Counted from the stretch's first letter, positions 51,932-61,557 are shown. The stretch: 64,000 nucleotides of DNA from Coriobacteriales bacterium (GCA_030529625.1 JAUMWN010000001.1:1-64000); one strand, 5' to 3'. A program made the numbers and translations. Notes: generated from the sequence alone by a model not told the origin.

Positions 51932-54202
51932 TTAGGCGTTGTACACGACCATGGTCGAGCCGATAGGTACCTTGTCGTACACGTACTTGGCCAAGTCGAT
52001 AGGCAGACGGTAGCAGCCATGGGTCTCGTTGTTGCCTAGCTGCCCGCCCCACCACAGGTTGGTCTTGGAACCCTCGGTGTACAGCTCGGAGTGGATGGAG
52101 CCGCTGCCAAGGCCCTCGGTGACATACCAGGAGGAGTAGCCGGTGCCACTCACGTAGGTCTTGCCAGTAACGGTAAAGGTGCCGTCGAACTGGTTGCCGC
52201 TCGGCGTTGCGCAGACGCTAACCCACTGACGCTTCCAAGCACCCTTCTTGCCATAGTACACGCCAATCTGGCGGCCACCGTCGTTGATCATGACCAGCCA
52301 CTTGGTACGACTGCTCTGCTTCTGCGCACGGCTGTCCATCTTGATCTCTTTGCTGCTAAGCAGGTGGTTCTTGGTGCTGCCGGGGGCGCCCAGGTTCTTG
52401 GGCACCAGCACGACCTGATAGGCCTGCATGGGCAGGGAGACGCCAACCGAGCCGGCCTGCTCACCGTTCTTGGCCCAGCCGAGCCAGCCGTAATTAGAAA
52501 TGTGCGCACGGTAGTAGACGTTGTACAGCTTGGCCGCCTGGCCATGCAGGCGAATCTTGATGCACTCCACGTTGTTGGTAAAGTTTCCGGCTGTGTCACC
52601 GTTCCAGAACCACTTGCTCCAGCCAATCTTGGATTGGTGCACGGAGTAGGAGAGATCGGCACCAAATCCCTCGACGGTCTGCACGGTGCCGCTCATGCCC
52701 GTAATGGGGATTTTTTGGCCCGTGGTACCTGCGGTGGCACCGTCAGACACGAATGCGCCCGAGCGACCCTGGAGCAGTACGTGGTAGTTGACGGATGCGG
52801 AGGACTTAGAGAGGAACTTCGGAGAGGCGTCGCTTGCGGGACCAACGTTGGGAACACCGGCATCCTTCTTCACGAGGGCAATCTGGATGGACTCCACGCG
52901 GCGACCGAAGTCGGCAGAGCCGGCCTCCTCGCCGTTCTTGGCCCAGCCCAACCAGCCAATGGTCTGGATGTGCAGACGGTAGTAGATGTCGAAGTTCTTC
53001 TCGAGCTCGCCGTCGAGCCACAGCTTGAGAGCCTCAACGCGCAGGCTCTTGCCGGTGGTTCCGCCAAGCTCCCAGTTGCGCACGGGATTCATCCAGCCCT
53101 TGCGCTGCACGTGGCACTGGTAGTTCACGTTGCCGGTCCAGTCGCCAGCGTTGATGGCAATGCGCACCGACTCCATGCGCAGCGAGGAGCCCGTGGTGCC
53201 CACGGTAACGATTTGACCGGTCTGCACGGGCATGTCGCCCTTGCGCTGGACGTGGGCCTGCGCCTTGAGGCCCATGCTCTCGTACGGCGTGCTGTTGGCT
53301 GCCGTCGTGAGCCCGTCGGTCTTCTCCACGAGCTGGATCTCGATGGACTCGGCGCGCTTGTCAAGGCCAGAGGTGCCCGCCAGCTCTCCGCCGCAGGTCC
53401 AGTCCATCCAACCGCGGTCCTGGACGTACACGCGGTAGCGCACGTCGTACTTGTTGGCAACATCGCCGGTGAGCTTGATGCGCACGGCCTCGATGGCGCT
53501 ACCGGGCTCGCCCAGCTGCGCGCCGTCGCTTGCCCAGTCGAGCCATCCCTTGTCGGCAACATAGCCACGATAGGTGATGCCGCCTGCGATTTCCTTAAGG
53601 CCAAGGCTCAGCTTGAGGGCCTCGATGCTCTGTCCGGCACCACCAAGGGTGACGACCTTGTCGAGCGCGACCTCCTTGTTGGAGGCCCAGTTGCCGGAGA
53701 CGAAGGCATCCGCGTTGAGCGCGACCGAGACGGTCTTGGCCTCTTCCTTTTTCTCGTCCTTCTTCTGCTCGGCGGTCTGGGTGCTCACGGCCTCAGGCTC
53801 GGCCTTCTTGTCCTGCTGCTGAGCGTCGACCTCCTTCTTGCCCTCGACTTCCTCGTCGGTCTTCTGGGGGTCGGTGGTGGTCGCTTCGCCATCCTGGCCG
53901 GGCGTAGTGGCGTCGGGGTTGGTCTCGTTGCCAGCCTCACCGTCGGCCGCGGGCTTTTCCACATCGTTGGTCACATCGTCGACCACAGGCGCGGTGGGAT
54001 CGACTACGGGGTCCGTCGTTTCGTTGGTTCCACCTGCCGGAGTCTGATCGCCCTCCGGACTATCCACCGAGCCTATCGTGGAAGGGGTACCGCTGCCATT
54101 GCCGTCATCAGCGTAGGCACTCAAAGGTGCCAGAGCTGGTGACACAGCCATGGCAGCCGTCAGAACGAATGCTACCACTCGCTCGGATAGTCTTCTTTCC
54201 AT
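51932..54202 (-). CDS. Secreted ChW-repeat protein with L,D-transpeptidase (YkuD) domain, THGC form
   Basis: A 756-aa exported protein: signal segment (about residues 9-33, ending APLSAYA), a long Asp/Thr/Glu/Pro linker (to about 160), then nine ChW repeats in three sets of three, the third closing with LVPKNLGAP. The C-terminal YkuD domain has the canonical THGCYRLPIDLAKYVYD with catalytic Cys. Compared with its neighbour at 49944 the active-site motif is intact. The ATG at 54202 has GAGGAG five bases upstream. It probably acts on the same wall substrate as its two neighbours. Confidence 0.85.
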   Translation of the reverse strand: MERRLSERVVAFVLTAAMAVSPALAPLSAYADDGNGSGTPSTIGSVDSPEGDQTPAGGTNETTDPVVDPTAPVVDDVTNDVEKPAADGEAGNETNPDATTPGQDGEATTTDPQKTDEEVEGKKEVDAQQQDKKAEPEAVSTQTAEQKKDEKKEEAKTVSVALNADAFVSGNWASNKEVALDKVVTLGGAGQSIEALKLSLGLKEIAGGITYRGYVADKGWLDWASDGAQLGEPGSAIEAVRIKLTGDVANKYDVRYRVYVQDRGWMDWTCGGELAGTSGLDKRAESIEIQLVEKTDGLTTAANSTPYESMGLKAQAHVQRKGDMPVQTGQIVTVGTTGSSLRMESVRIAINAGDWTGNVNYQCHVQRKGWMNPVRNWELGGTTGKSLRVEALKLWLDGELEKNFDIYYRLHIQTIGWLGWAKNGEEAGSADFGRRVESIQIALVKKDAGVPNVGPASDASPKFLSKSSASVNYHVLLQGRSGAFVSDGATAGTTGQKIPITGMSGTVQTVEGFGADLSYSVHQSKIGWSKWFWNGDTAGNFTNNVECIKIRLHGQAAKLYNVYYRAHISNYGWLGWAKNGEQAGSVGVSLPMQAYQVVLVPKNLGAPGSTKNHLLSSKEIKMDSRAQKQSSRTKWLVMINDGGRQIGVYYGKKGAWKRQWVSVCATPSGNQFDGTFTVTGKTYVSGTGYSSWYVTEGLGSGSIHSELYTEGSKTNLWWGGQLGNNETHGCYRLPIDLAKYVYDKVPIGSTMVVYNA

Positions 54203-54307
54203 ACACACTCCTCACTACATATGACACACGACTCGTATCCTGCATACAATATCGGCACACTTTACGCCATTTTTGGGGTTTCGTCCATAGGCAAAGAACC
54301 GAATTCC

Positions 54308-55054
54308 CTAAAGACCCGCGTAGAATTCAAAGGCCCGCAAACGTGCGTCCAGGTGTGTCGCACACCATGAGTGCGCCAGCCGGACCAGGAAGGTGCTGGT
54401 CTCCTGCGAGACCTCGCATGTGGCGAGGACATCGAACCGTGACAGGATGAGCGAGGCAATCCATTCCACATGCGCCTGTGTGATGGGCAGGGCCTCGGCG
54501 ATGTCCTTGGCGCAGCTCTCGCACAACACGCCACCGGCCGCAACCGAGAACCGTGCCATCGACACCTCGCCACAGGCTACACACGCGTCCACCTCCGGTC
54601 GCCACCCGCAGTGTGACGCGACCTTTATGGCATAGGCACTCACCAGCAATGCCACGTTCTGTGGGGTGCTCGCCTCGCCGAGCGCATCGAGCGCACGCGA
54701 GAGAATCCGGTACAGGTAGGGATCCTCGATGCCTTCGTAACAGGTGAGTCTGGCGACCTCGCACATGGCCGACCCAGCCGCCACAAGCTCCAAGTCGCGC
54801 GAGAGGTGAGCGTGTCGGTTGCGCACCTCGGCCTCCTGCACGATCGGCAGCCCCCTGCCCCACGAGAGCAGCATATCGCACTCGCAAAAGAGCTCGGTGC
54901 GTGCCGCAAGCCTGCTACCCGGCTTTCTCGCACCCTTGGCAACCGCCCTCACCTGCGTACCACTCGTGTCCATCATGGTAAGGATGAGGTCCTGCTCCTT
55001 GAGTTTTGTCCTGCCCAGGACTATCGTGCCAACGCGCGTGGTCCTTCGTCCCAC
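54308..55054 (-). CDS. recO: DNA repair protein RecO
   Basis: A 248-aa mediator that loads RecA with RecF/RecR. The N-terminal OB-fold opens with GTIVLGRTKLKEQDLILTMM and AVAKGARKPGSRL, typical of RecO. The C-terminal zinc finger has CVACG (about residue 154) and LCESC (about 170). The GTG at 55054 was chosen because GGGGGAG lies at 8 bases upstream and it clears the era stop by 5 bases; a longer start would overlap era. Placement after era is conserved. Confidence 0.93.
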   Translation of the reverse strand: MGRRTTRVGTIVLGRTKLKEQDLILTMMDTSGTQVRAVAKGARKPGSRLAARTELFCECDMLLSWGRGLPIVQEAEVRNRHAHLSRDLELVAAGSAMCEVARLTCYEGIEDPYLYRILSRALDALGEASTPQNVALLVSAYAIKVASHCGWRPEVDACVACGEVSMARFSVAAGGVLCESCAKDIAEALPITQAHVEWIASLILSRFDVLATCEVSQETSTFLVRLAHSWCATHLDARLRAFEFYAGL

Positions 55055-55059
55055 GACGT

Positions 55060-55986
55060 CTACTCCCCCGCATCGTAGCCAAGGCGCCTGATCTCGCTTG
55101 CGTCCTTGCGCCACTTTGGCTGCACACGAACCGAAAGGTCCAAATACACGCTACATCCCAGGAGTCGTTCCAAGTCCTTGCGTGCCTCCATGCCAATGCG
55201 CTTGATAACGCTGCCCCCTCGTCCGATCACGATACCCTTTTGCCCCTCCCGTTCCACGAGTATGGTCGCCTCCACCGAGGCATGGTCGGCACGTGGATAC
55301 GTGATGCTGTCGCATCGCACACCAATCGAGTGGGGAATCTCCTGCTTGAGCAGCAGGTAGGCCTTCTCGCGAATGAACTCGGCCACGAGGTCCTCCGGCG
55401 TGGCGTCATGTTGCATGTCTTGCGGGAACCATTGCGGTCCCTCGGGCAGGTGCTCGGCCACCAGCTTGACGAACGCGTCAACGTTAAAGCCTTCCTTGGC
55501 CGAGACCACGATCGCGTCGTCGAAGTCGGCCAAGTCACGCGTCGCCTCGAGTTGCTCGGCTATCTGTTCCGGACTCGAGATGTCGGCCTTGGTGAGCACG
55601 AGCAGCTTGAACGCCGCGTCGCTCGCACGCACGTGCGTACCTACCCACTTGTCGCCACGGCCCGCGGGCTTCGTGGCGTCAACCAGCATGGCGACCACGT
55701 CCACGTCACCGAGCTCACCGAGTGCCGAGCGGTTGAGCTCCTTGCCGAGCGCATCCTTTGGCTTGTGCAATCCCGGTGTGTCCACGATAATGAGCTGTGC
55801 GCAATCGGTGTTTACCACAGCACGCAGTCGCTTGCGCGTGGTTTGCGCCACGGGACTCTCGATAGCTATCTTCTGCCCCATACAGGCATTGAGCAGCGAG
55901 GACTTTCCCGCGTTCGGCCGCCCGACGAGTGCGACGAACCCGCTATGCAACACCGCACACTCGTCCTGCTTTGCGTTTGTTTCCAT
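55060..55986 (-). CDS. era: GTPase Era
   Basis: A 308-aa GTPase for 16S rRNA processing and 30S assembly. G1 is VALVGRPNAGKSSLLN (about residue 18), the Era-specific SPVAQTTRKR is next, then G3 VDTPGLHKP and G4 LTKADI. The KH domain follows with GIVIGRGGSVIKRIGMEARKDLERLLGC (about 240), which binds the end of 16S rRNA. recO follows after 5 bases. dgkA and ybeY precede, the usual order. Confidence 0.97.
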   Translation of the reverse strand: METNAKQDECAVLHSGFVALVGRPNAGKSSLLNACMGQKIAIESPVAQTTRKRLRAVVNTDCAQLIIVDTPGLHKPKDALGKELNRSALGELGDVDVVAMLVDATKPAGRGDKWVGTHVRASDAAFKLLVLTKADISSPEQIAEQLEATRDLADFDDAIVVSAKEGFNVDAFVKLVAEHLPEGPQWFPQDMQHDATPEDLVAEFIREKAYLLLKQEIPHSIGVRCDSITYPRADHASVEATILVEREGQKGIVIGRGGSVIKRIGMEARKDLERLLGCSVYLDLSVRVQPKWRKDASEIRRLGYDAGE

Positions 55987-56031
55987 GGTTCAAGCCTTTC
56001 TGTACGCCTCGGCCTCAAGGGGCGTTGGCCG

Positions 56032-56421
56032 CTACAAGATGCCCAGATGCATGAGGATTGCCCGGACAAACACCAGGATGCCCACCACTGCCACGATCAC
56101 GCACAATGACCACACCGCACCCGCCGAGACGTCCTTGGCGCGGCCGGCTAGCGGATGGTACTCGGGCGACACCAGGTCCACGACCGTCTCGATGGCAGTG
56201 TTGAGCAGTTCCGCCGCAATCACCACACCGCAGCACAACAGCACGATTGCCCAGCTCAGCAGGTCTATCTGCAGGACGAGTCCCACCAAGATCGCGGCAA
56301 CCGCACCCGAGACCATAACCTTGATGTTTCGCTCGGTGCGCCATGCGATTCTAAAGCCCTGTATGGCAAACAGGAAGCTCCGCTTGAACGTGGGGTGGTT
56401 CTGCTCCTGGCCGGGAATCAT
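56032..56421 (-). CDS. dgkA: Diacylglycerol/undecaprenol kinase
   Basis: A 129-aa membrane kinase. The family segment AAELLNTAIETVVDLVSPEYHPLAGRAKDVSAGAV (residues 70-104) includes the conserved Glu, Asn, and Asp residues of the active site. Three membrane helices are predicted. In Gram-positive bacteria this family phosphorylates undecaprenol for cell-wall carrier recycling rather than diacylglycerol. The start overlaps the ybeY stop (ATGA). Confidence 0.94.
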   Translation of the reverse strand: MIPGQEQNHPTFKRSFLFAIQGFRIAWRTERNIKVMVSGAVAAILVGLVLQIDLLSWAIVLLCCGVVIAAELLNTAIETVVDLVSPEYHPLAGRAKDVSAGAVWSLCVIVAVVGILVFVRAILMHLGIL

Positions 56422-56927
56422 ACGCCCACCTCGTCACGATGCCGCGTGAGCGTGGTGTTGCCCAACGCCTCACTGCCAATCGCGAGGGCCACCAGCTCGT
56501 CCTCGCGCGCCTCCATCTTGCGTGCCTCGTCCTCCTCAAGATGGTCGTAGCCCAGCAGATGCAGTACGCCGTGTACGACCAGCAGCGTGGTCTCGTTACG
56601 CGGCGTCGTGCCAAACGCGTTGGCCTGTCGGGCAATGTAGTCAGGCGCGAGTACGATGTCGCCAAGCTCGCAGGGCTCTCCGTCTGCCAGCGACGGGTCG
56701 TCCGGTCGCTCGCACTCCAGCGAGAGCACGTCCGTAGGCCGGTCGTTTCCCCGCCATTTGCGGTTGAGTTCGCGCATCTCCTCGTCGGAGACGATCGTCA
56801 CCGACAGGAAGCAGTCCCGTTGCACTCCCTCGCTGCGCAGCACCAGGGAGCACAGCTCGCCAATCTGATTCTCGCCGAGCGCGCACTCCACGGCATTGCC
56901 ACACGCATAGTCAATGGTGCATCTCAC
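56418..56927 (-). CDS. ybeY: rRNA maturation endoribonuclease YbeY
   Basis: A 169-aa metal-dependent RNase used in 16S 3' end maturation and quality control. The zinc motif HGxLHLxGYDH is present as HGVLHLLGYDH (about residues 117-127). LNRKWRGNDRPTDVLSLE and LGDIVLAPD also fit the family. The start overlaps the phoH stop (ATGA). Confidence 0.96.
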   Translation of the reverse strand: MRCTIDYACGNAVECALGENQIGELCSLVLRSEGVQRDCFLSVTIVSDEEMRELNRKWRGNDRPTDVLSLECERPDDPSLADGEPCELGDIVLAPDYIARQANAFGTTPRNETTLLVVHGVLHLLGYDHLEEDEARKMEAREDELVALAIGSEALGNTTLTRHRDEVGV

Positions 56928-57880
56928 TGCGCCTCCCCACCCTTCTGCGTGCGATATGCCTCCACTATCTGCGCCACGAGCGAGTGGCGCACGATGTCAG
57001 TGCTCGAAAGGTCCACAAAAGCGATATCGTCCAAGTGCGCGAGCTTATTCCGCGCATCCAGGATTCCAGACGACCCCTTGAGGTCGCGCTGCGTCACATC
57101 TCCCGTAACCACGAACTTGGACCCAAATCCCAGGCGGGTGAGAAACATCTGCATCTGTTCTGGGGTGGTGTTTTGCGCCTCGTCTAGAATCACGAACGCG
57201 TTGTTGAGCGTCCTGCCGCGCATGAAGGCGAGCGGGGCGATTTCCAGGATGCCCTGCTCGATGTAGGCGTTGCCCCGCTCGCGGTCGCACATGTCGAAGA
57301 GGGCGTCATACAGCGGACGAATGTAGGGGTCGAGCTTCTCCTCCAGCGTCCCGGGCAAGAACCCCAGCGACTCCCCCGCCTCCACGACCGGGCGCGTGAG
57401 CACGATGCGGGCCACGTCGTGCTGCGCAAGAGCCGAGACGGCCATGGCCATGGCAAGATAGGTCTTTCCAGTGCCCGCGGGACCTATGCCAAAGGTAACG
57501 GTATGCCGGCGGATGGCATCCACATACCGCTGCTGTCCCTGCGTGTTGGCACGTATGGTCCTGCCTCGATAGCTGAGTATGGGGTCTCCGGCACTGTCCA
57601 GCGTCTCGTTCTCGCCCTTGCGCAACCGGTCCACGAGCGCGTGCAGGTCGTGTGAGGTTGGCGCAACGCCCGACTCCACCACCATCATGAGATGCGAGAA
57701 GGCCGAGGACACCAAATCGACGTCCTTGGTTGAGCCCGAGATGCTAATCTGGTTGCCGCGCACCGTTATGAGCGCGTCGGTTGCCTTCTCTATGTCGCGC
57801 AACAACGCGTCGTGTGGCCCCATCAGCAGCCGGGGGTCCACGTTGTTGGGGATGGTCAGTCGAACATGCATGGGTTCCAA
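56924..57880 (-). CDS. phoH: PhoH-family ATPase
   Basis: A 318-aa RNA-linked ATPase. N-terminal KH-like region (about 1-95) with IEKATDALITVRGNQISISG, then the P-loop FGIGPAGTGKTYLAMA (about 132) and Walker B AFVILDEAQNTTPEQMQMFL, and GDVTQRDL. Start choice is uncertain: AGGAGG lies 4 bases before a TTG at 57880 and 13 before an ATG at 57871. Either gives almost the same protein. It is followed by ybeY with ATGA overlap. Confidence 0.93.
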   Translation of the reverse strand: MEPMHVRLTIPNNVDPRLLMGPHDALLRDIEKATDALITVRGNQISISGSTKDVDLVSSAFSHLMMVVESGVAPTSHDLHALVDRLRKGENETLDSAGDPILSYRGRTIRANTQGQQRYVDAIRRHTVTFGIGPAGTGKTYLAMAMAVSALAQHDVARIVLTRPVVEAGESLGFLPGTLEEKLDPYIRPLYDALFDMCDRERGNAYIEQGILEIAPLAFMRGRTLNNAFVILDEAQNTTPEQMQMFLTRLGFGSKFVVTGDVTQRDLKGSSGILDARNKLAHLDDIAFVDLSSTDIVRHSLVAQIVEAYRTQKGGEAQ

Positions 57881-57939
57881 GCGTCCTCCTTGCCTCCCAT
57901 ACATAATAGCGCTCTTTTGCACGCCAGGCCCACGAGGAC

Positions 57940-59217
57940 TCACACAACCGTTCCCACGAGCCCGCCATAGCTCCATGCGAGGTGGGCGCGCACGTAGGAG
58001 CCTACGGGCAGCGAGTCGTCCACCTGTACCGGGAACAGCCTCGAGTCCACCGCTTCGCCCTTGCCCTGCACCACGAGGTGATCACACGTCCCGTCGCAGA
58101 GTCGCATGTTACGCATGCGAGATTGCTCGGCCATAGCTCGCATGCGGTCACCTCTCCGCGCGCTCACATGAGCCGGCACCTGGCCGGATGCCGTAGCCGC
58201 AGGCGTGCCCGGACGCTTTGAGTAGCGAAACACGTGCATGCGCGAGAAGTCCATCTCCTCGCAGAACGCAAGGGACTCGGCAAATTCCTCGTCCGTCTCG
58301 CCGGGAAAGCCCACGATCACATCGGTGCCCAGCGCCACGTGTGGGAGCATGTCGCGCGCCCGTTTTACAACGCTGGCGTACTGTTCGGTGGTGTATGCCC
58401 TGCGCATGCGACCAAGCGTGGCATCGCATCCCGATTGCAGGCATACGTGCAGGAATGGGGCCACGCGATCGCCCGCCTCTGCCATGGCGTGCAGCAGGCC
58501 GTCCGTCACATCCTGTGGCTCTATGGAGGACAGGCGTATGCGATCCACGTGAGTGCGTGCCAGCACGAGTCGCAGCAACTCGTTCAGGCCAGCTCCTGGC
58601 GCAATGGAATCCTGCACGGGAGCGCGATAGCGCCCCAGGTTTATACCGGTGAGCACGACCTCGTGTGCGCCACGGCCCACGGCATCACGCACTGCGTCCA
58701 CGACCTGTTCCGCAGGCATGGACCTAGAGGGGCCGCGAGCTTTCCACACGATGCAGTACGAGCACCTCAGGTCGCAGCCATCCTGGATCTTTATGCCAGG
58801 ACGGGTCCTACCGGTGGGCGTTGGGGCCATCGGCACGCTCGACGGCACCGGCAAGTCGTTGCCGGACAAGCCGAGCTTCTTTGCCACGCACTGCACGACG
58901 CGATCCTTGCGAGGCTCCACCACCAGCCGAGGTGCGACCGAGCGCAGCTCGTCGGCAAACAGCGTTGCCGCACAGCCCGTGGCAACCACGATGGGCTCCT
59001 GGCACATTCTGGAAGCGCGACGAACGGCCTTGCGCGTCTTTGTTTGGGCCTCGGCGGTAACGGCACAGGTGTTTACCACGATGGCGTCGGCCTGTGCCGT
59101 GTCCACGATCACACAGCCCAGGTCCTCGAGGCCGCGCGCAATCGCGTCGGTCTCCACCCTGTTCACACGACAGCCCAAGTTGATGAGCGCCACCCTGTTG
59201 CCAGCACGCTGCCCCAT
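57940..59217 (-). CDS. mtaB: tRNA t6A37 methylthiotransferase MtaB
   Basis: A 425-aa radical-SAM enzyme converting t6A37 to ms2t6A37. NLGCRVNRVETDA is the MtaB-type opening (MiaB has GCQMN, RimO GCAKN). The further cluster Cys are in NTCAVT and TGCAAT. The radical SAM motif is CDLRCSYCIVWKARG (about residue 148). TRAM domain is shorter and less clear (about 365-425). Third methylthiotransferase in the window, after MiaB and RimO. It is encoded directly after dnaJ, as in Bacillus (yqeV). Confidence 0.93.
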   Translation of the reverse strand: MGQRAGNRVALINLGCRVNRVETDAIARGLEDLGCVIVDTAQADAIVVNTCAVTAEAQTKTRKAVRRASRMCQEPIVVATGCAATLFADELRSVAPRLVVEPRKDRVVQCVAKKLGLSGNDLPVPSSVPMAPTPTGRTRPGIKIQDGCDLRCSYCIVWKARGPSRSMPAEQVVDAVRDAVGRGAHEVVLTGINLGRYRAPVQDSIAPGAGLNELLRLVLARTHVDRIRLSSIEPQDVTDGLLHAMAEAGDRVAPFLHVCLQSGCDATLGRMRRAYTTEQYASVVKRARDMLPHVALGTDVIVGFPGETDEEFAESLAFCEEMDFSRMHVFRYSKRPGTPAATASGQVPAHVSARRGDRMRAMAEQSRMRNMRLCDGTCDHLVVQGKGEAVDSRLFPVQVDDSLPVGSYVRAHLAWSYGGLVGTVV

Positions 59218-59219
59218 GG

Positions 59220-60404
59220 TTAGCGCTTCTTGCCAAACGGCCCCCGGCGCTTCGCGCCCTTGCCACGGCTCTGTCCGCCCGCGTCCCGGCTGGCCTTAGA
59301 CCCGCCCGCGGATCCACCACCAGCCTGACGCTGCGGACGCTCGCGCTGCACCGAGCGGATGAGCTCGAGCTGCTGTTTGGTCAGGTCGGTTGGCGTGGAG
59401 ACCTGTACTACGACGATAAGGTCTCCACGGATGCCCGTGCGTACGCTGGGCATTCCCATGCCAGCCACGCTGATTCTCTGTCCGTACTGGCAGCCCTGGG
59501 GTATCGTCGCCGAAATCTGATCGTCCGGCAATATACCATCCATGCGATACGTGGTACCCAGTATGGCGTCGAGGGCATCCACGTGCGCGACGGTATACAG
59601 GTCGTCACCCTGCCGCTCGAATCGTTCGTCCTCGAGCACCTGCACGGTGACCACGAGGTCACCGGACTCGTCGCCACGCACGCCAGCCTCGCCCATGCCC
59701 GCCACACGTATGGACTGTCCCGTGTGGATGCCTGCGGGGATATCCACCTTTACGGTCTCGTGCGACGGGGTTCTTCCCTCGCCCTGGCACGACTCGCACG
59801 GCTGGTCCACCACGCGTCCCGATCCGTTGCATACCGGGCAGGTGGACTGGCTCTGCATCTGGCCAAAGATCGTGCGCTGCACCTCCACCACGCGACCGGT
59901 GCCATGGCAGTGCTCACACGTGGTCTCCTTGCCACCCTCGGCGGTGCCTGAACCGTCGCAGTCCTCGCAGGGCGACAGGCGATCGTAGGCGATGGTCTTT
60001 GTGCAGCCTGCCGCGGCCTCGGCCAACGTTATCCTGAGCGAGATGCCCATGTCACGGCCACGCGTGCGCGTGGCACGCGCTCCCCTGCCGGCACCCCCGC
60101 CAAAGAAGGAGTCAAATATGTCGCCAAAACCCCCGCCAAAGATGTCCGACATGTCCACGTATTCCGACCCAAAACCGCCCGGGCCGTCCGGGTTGCCAAA
60201 CTGGTCGTAGTTTGCGCGTTTGCGCTCGTCCGAGAGGACCGAATAGGCCTCGTTGACCTCCTTGAAGCGCTGCTCAGCATCCGGCTCCTTGTTCACGTCG
60301 GGATGCAGCGACCTGGCAAGCTTGAGGAACGCGCGCTTGATGGTGCGTTGGTCGGCGCCGCGATCCACCCCCAGCACCTCGTAGTAGTCTCTCTTCGATT
60401 CCAC
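59220..60404 (-). CDS. dnaJ: Chaperone DnaJ
   Basis: A 394-aa co-chaperone that stimulates DnaK. J domain (residues about 5-70) with the HPD triad in ARSLHPDVN, a Gly/Phe-rich stretch, and four CxxCxGxG zinc motifs (CEDCDGSG, CEHCHGTG, CPVCNGSG, CESCQGEG). Two beta C-terminal domains follow and then an unusual Arg/Gly/Lys-rich tail. I take the GTG at 60404, nine bases after GGAGG; a TTG 9 bases upstream would abut the ribosome site. hrcA, grpE and dnaK are not nearby. Confidence 0.94.
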   Translation of the reverse strand: MESKRDYYEVLGVDRGADQRTIKRAFLKLARSLHPDVNKEPDAEQRFKEVNEAYSVLSDERKRANYDQFGNPDGPGGFGSEYVDMSDIFGGGFGDIFDSFFGGGAGRGARATRTRGRDMGISLRITLAEAAAGCTKTIAYDRLSPCEDCDGSGTAEGGKETTCEHCHGTGRVVEVQRTIFGQMQSQSTCPVCNGSGRVVDQPCESCQGEGRTPSHETVKVDIPAGIHTGQSIRVAGMGEAGVRGDESGDLVVTVQVLEDERFERQGDDLYTVAHVDALDAILGTTYRMDGILPDDQISATIPQGCQYGQRISVAGMGMPSVRTGIRGDLIVVVQVSTPTDLTKQQLELIRSVQRERPQRQAGGGSAGGSKASRDAGGQSRGKGAKRRGPFGKKR

Positions 60405-60444
60405 GTCTTCCAACCTCCAAAGACCTCTTGTGTGCCCAGGCGTC

Positions 60445-61557
60445 CTAGCGCGCGCGGCGCGACAACAGCGCGAACAGGATTATCACGGGTAGCATGATGG
60501 CGATCAGCGAGAGGAACGGTCCGCTAAACATGAGCAGCAAACCAATGATGATGCCTGTGGCAGCACCTCCCACGATGGCAGCGCCTCCCTGACGCATCCA
60601 GCGTCCGTTGAGTCGTACACCATCACTCACGACCATGGCAAGGCCAGCTGCCACCATGATGACACCGAGTATGGTCATCAGCATAAGCGCCGGGTTGAAC
60701 AATCCGATGACGACAAAGGGTATGGCAAAGCCCATGAGCCTGAACCCGCCCTCCTGCCGCTGTGATATGCGCTCCTCGGCCACCCCGACCCTGCACACGA
60801 AGTCGCCGGACTCACGCCCGTTGGTCCCGGCGTTGCCCATGCCCTCAACGCGGACCTCGTCGCCGTCGTGGGAGTTCTCCGGAACGTCCACCACCAGCTC
60901 GGAGGCCGACAGCACGCGACCCGAGCCATTGCATGCCGAACAGGGGTCGGCAACGACCTTGCCCGACCCCTCGCACTCGGGACAGGTGACCTCGAAGAAC
61001 CCCACGCCAAAGATGCCCATGCCACCCAGGTCTATGCGCATGCGACCGGCACCGCCACATGTGGGGCAGGTGGTCGCCTCGGTGTGCTCAACCGATCCGC
61101 TGCCATGGCACACGTCGCAGGCCACGTAGCGCTGATAGGTAACCCCACGCTTGACGCCCTTGTGGGCCGTCTCGGCATCCAGATCGATCTGCACGGTGAC
61201 GTCGGAGCCGGCACGTGGCCTATACGAGCGGGACTGGGTGCCGCCCGTGGTGCTCCATGCCCCGCCAAAGGGAAAGCCATCGAAGGGCGAGCCATAGCCC
61301 GCGCCCGCCTGGCCCGGATATGCCGCAAAGGGAGAGCCAGACCGCATGGCGTCGTAGCGTTTGCGCTTCTCGTCGTCGGAGAGCACGGCATATGCCTCGC
61401 TCACCTCTTTAAAGCGCTCCTCCGCATCCGGCTCCTTGTTCACGTCGGGATGCAGCTTGCGCGCCTTCTTTTGAAACGCTTTACGAATCTCGTCCGATGA
61501 GGCGTCCTCGCTCACCTCAAGAATCGCGTAATAATCTTTCTCGTTCATGGAAGCCAT
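60445..61557 (-). CDS. Membrane-anchored DnaJ-like protein
   Basis: A 370-aa protein with an N-terminal J domain (about residues 5-72, HPD in ARKLHPDVN). Four zinc motifs follow ([32 protein letters not shown], about 145-215) and a short piece of C-terminal domain I. The second client-binding and dimerisation parts are missing. In their place are four hydrophobic helices (about 276-312 and 326-366), ending with basic residues. It would present a zinc-bearing J domain at the membrane. The ATG at 61557 has GAGGAG upstream. The gene lies between hemW and dnaJ. Confidence 0.88.
   Translation of the reverse strand: MASMNEKDYYAILEVSEDASSDEIRKAFQKKARKLHPDVNKEPDAEERFKEVSEAYAVLSDDEKRKRYDAMRSGSPFAAYPGQAGAGYGSPFDGFPFGGAWSTTGGTQSRSYRPRAGSDVTVQIDLDAETAHKGVKRGVTYQRYVACDVCHGSGSVEHTEATTCPTCGGAGRMRIDLGGMGIFGVGFFEVTCPECEGSGKVVADPCSACNGSGRVLSASELVVDVPENSHDGDEVRVEGMGNAGTNGRESGDFVCRVGVAEERISQRQEGGFRLMGFAIPFVVIGLFNPALMLMTILGVIMVAAGLAMVVSDGVRLNGRWMRQGGAAIVGGAATGIIIGLLLMFSGPFLSLIAIMLPVIILFALLSRRAR

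Noticed and set aside
52091-54142. 683-codon plus-strand open frame opposite the third ChW gene
   Set aside because: Antisense to a clear ChW/YkuD protein and starts without a ribosome site; low-complexity mirror of the repeats.
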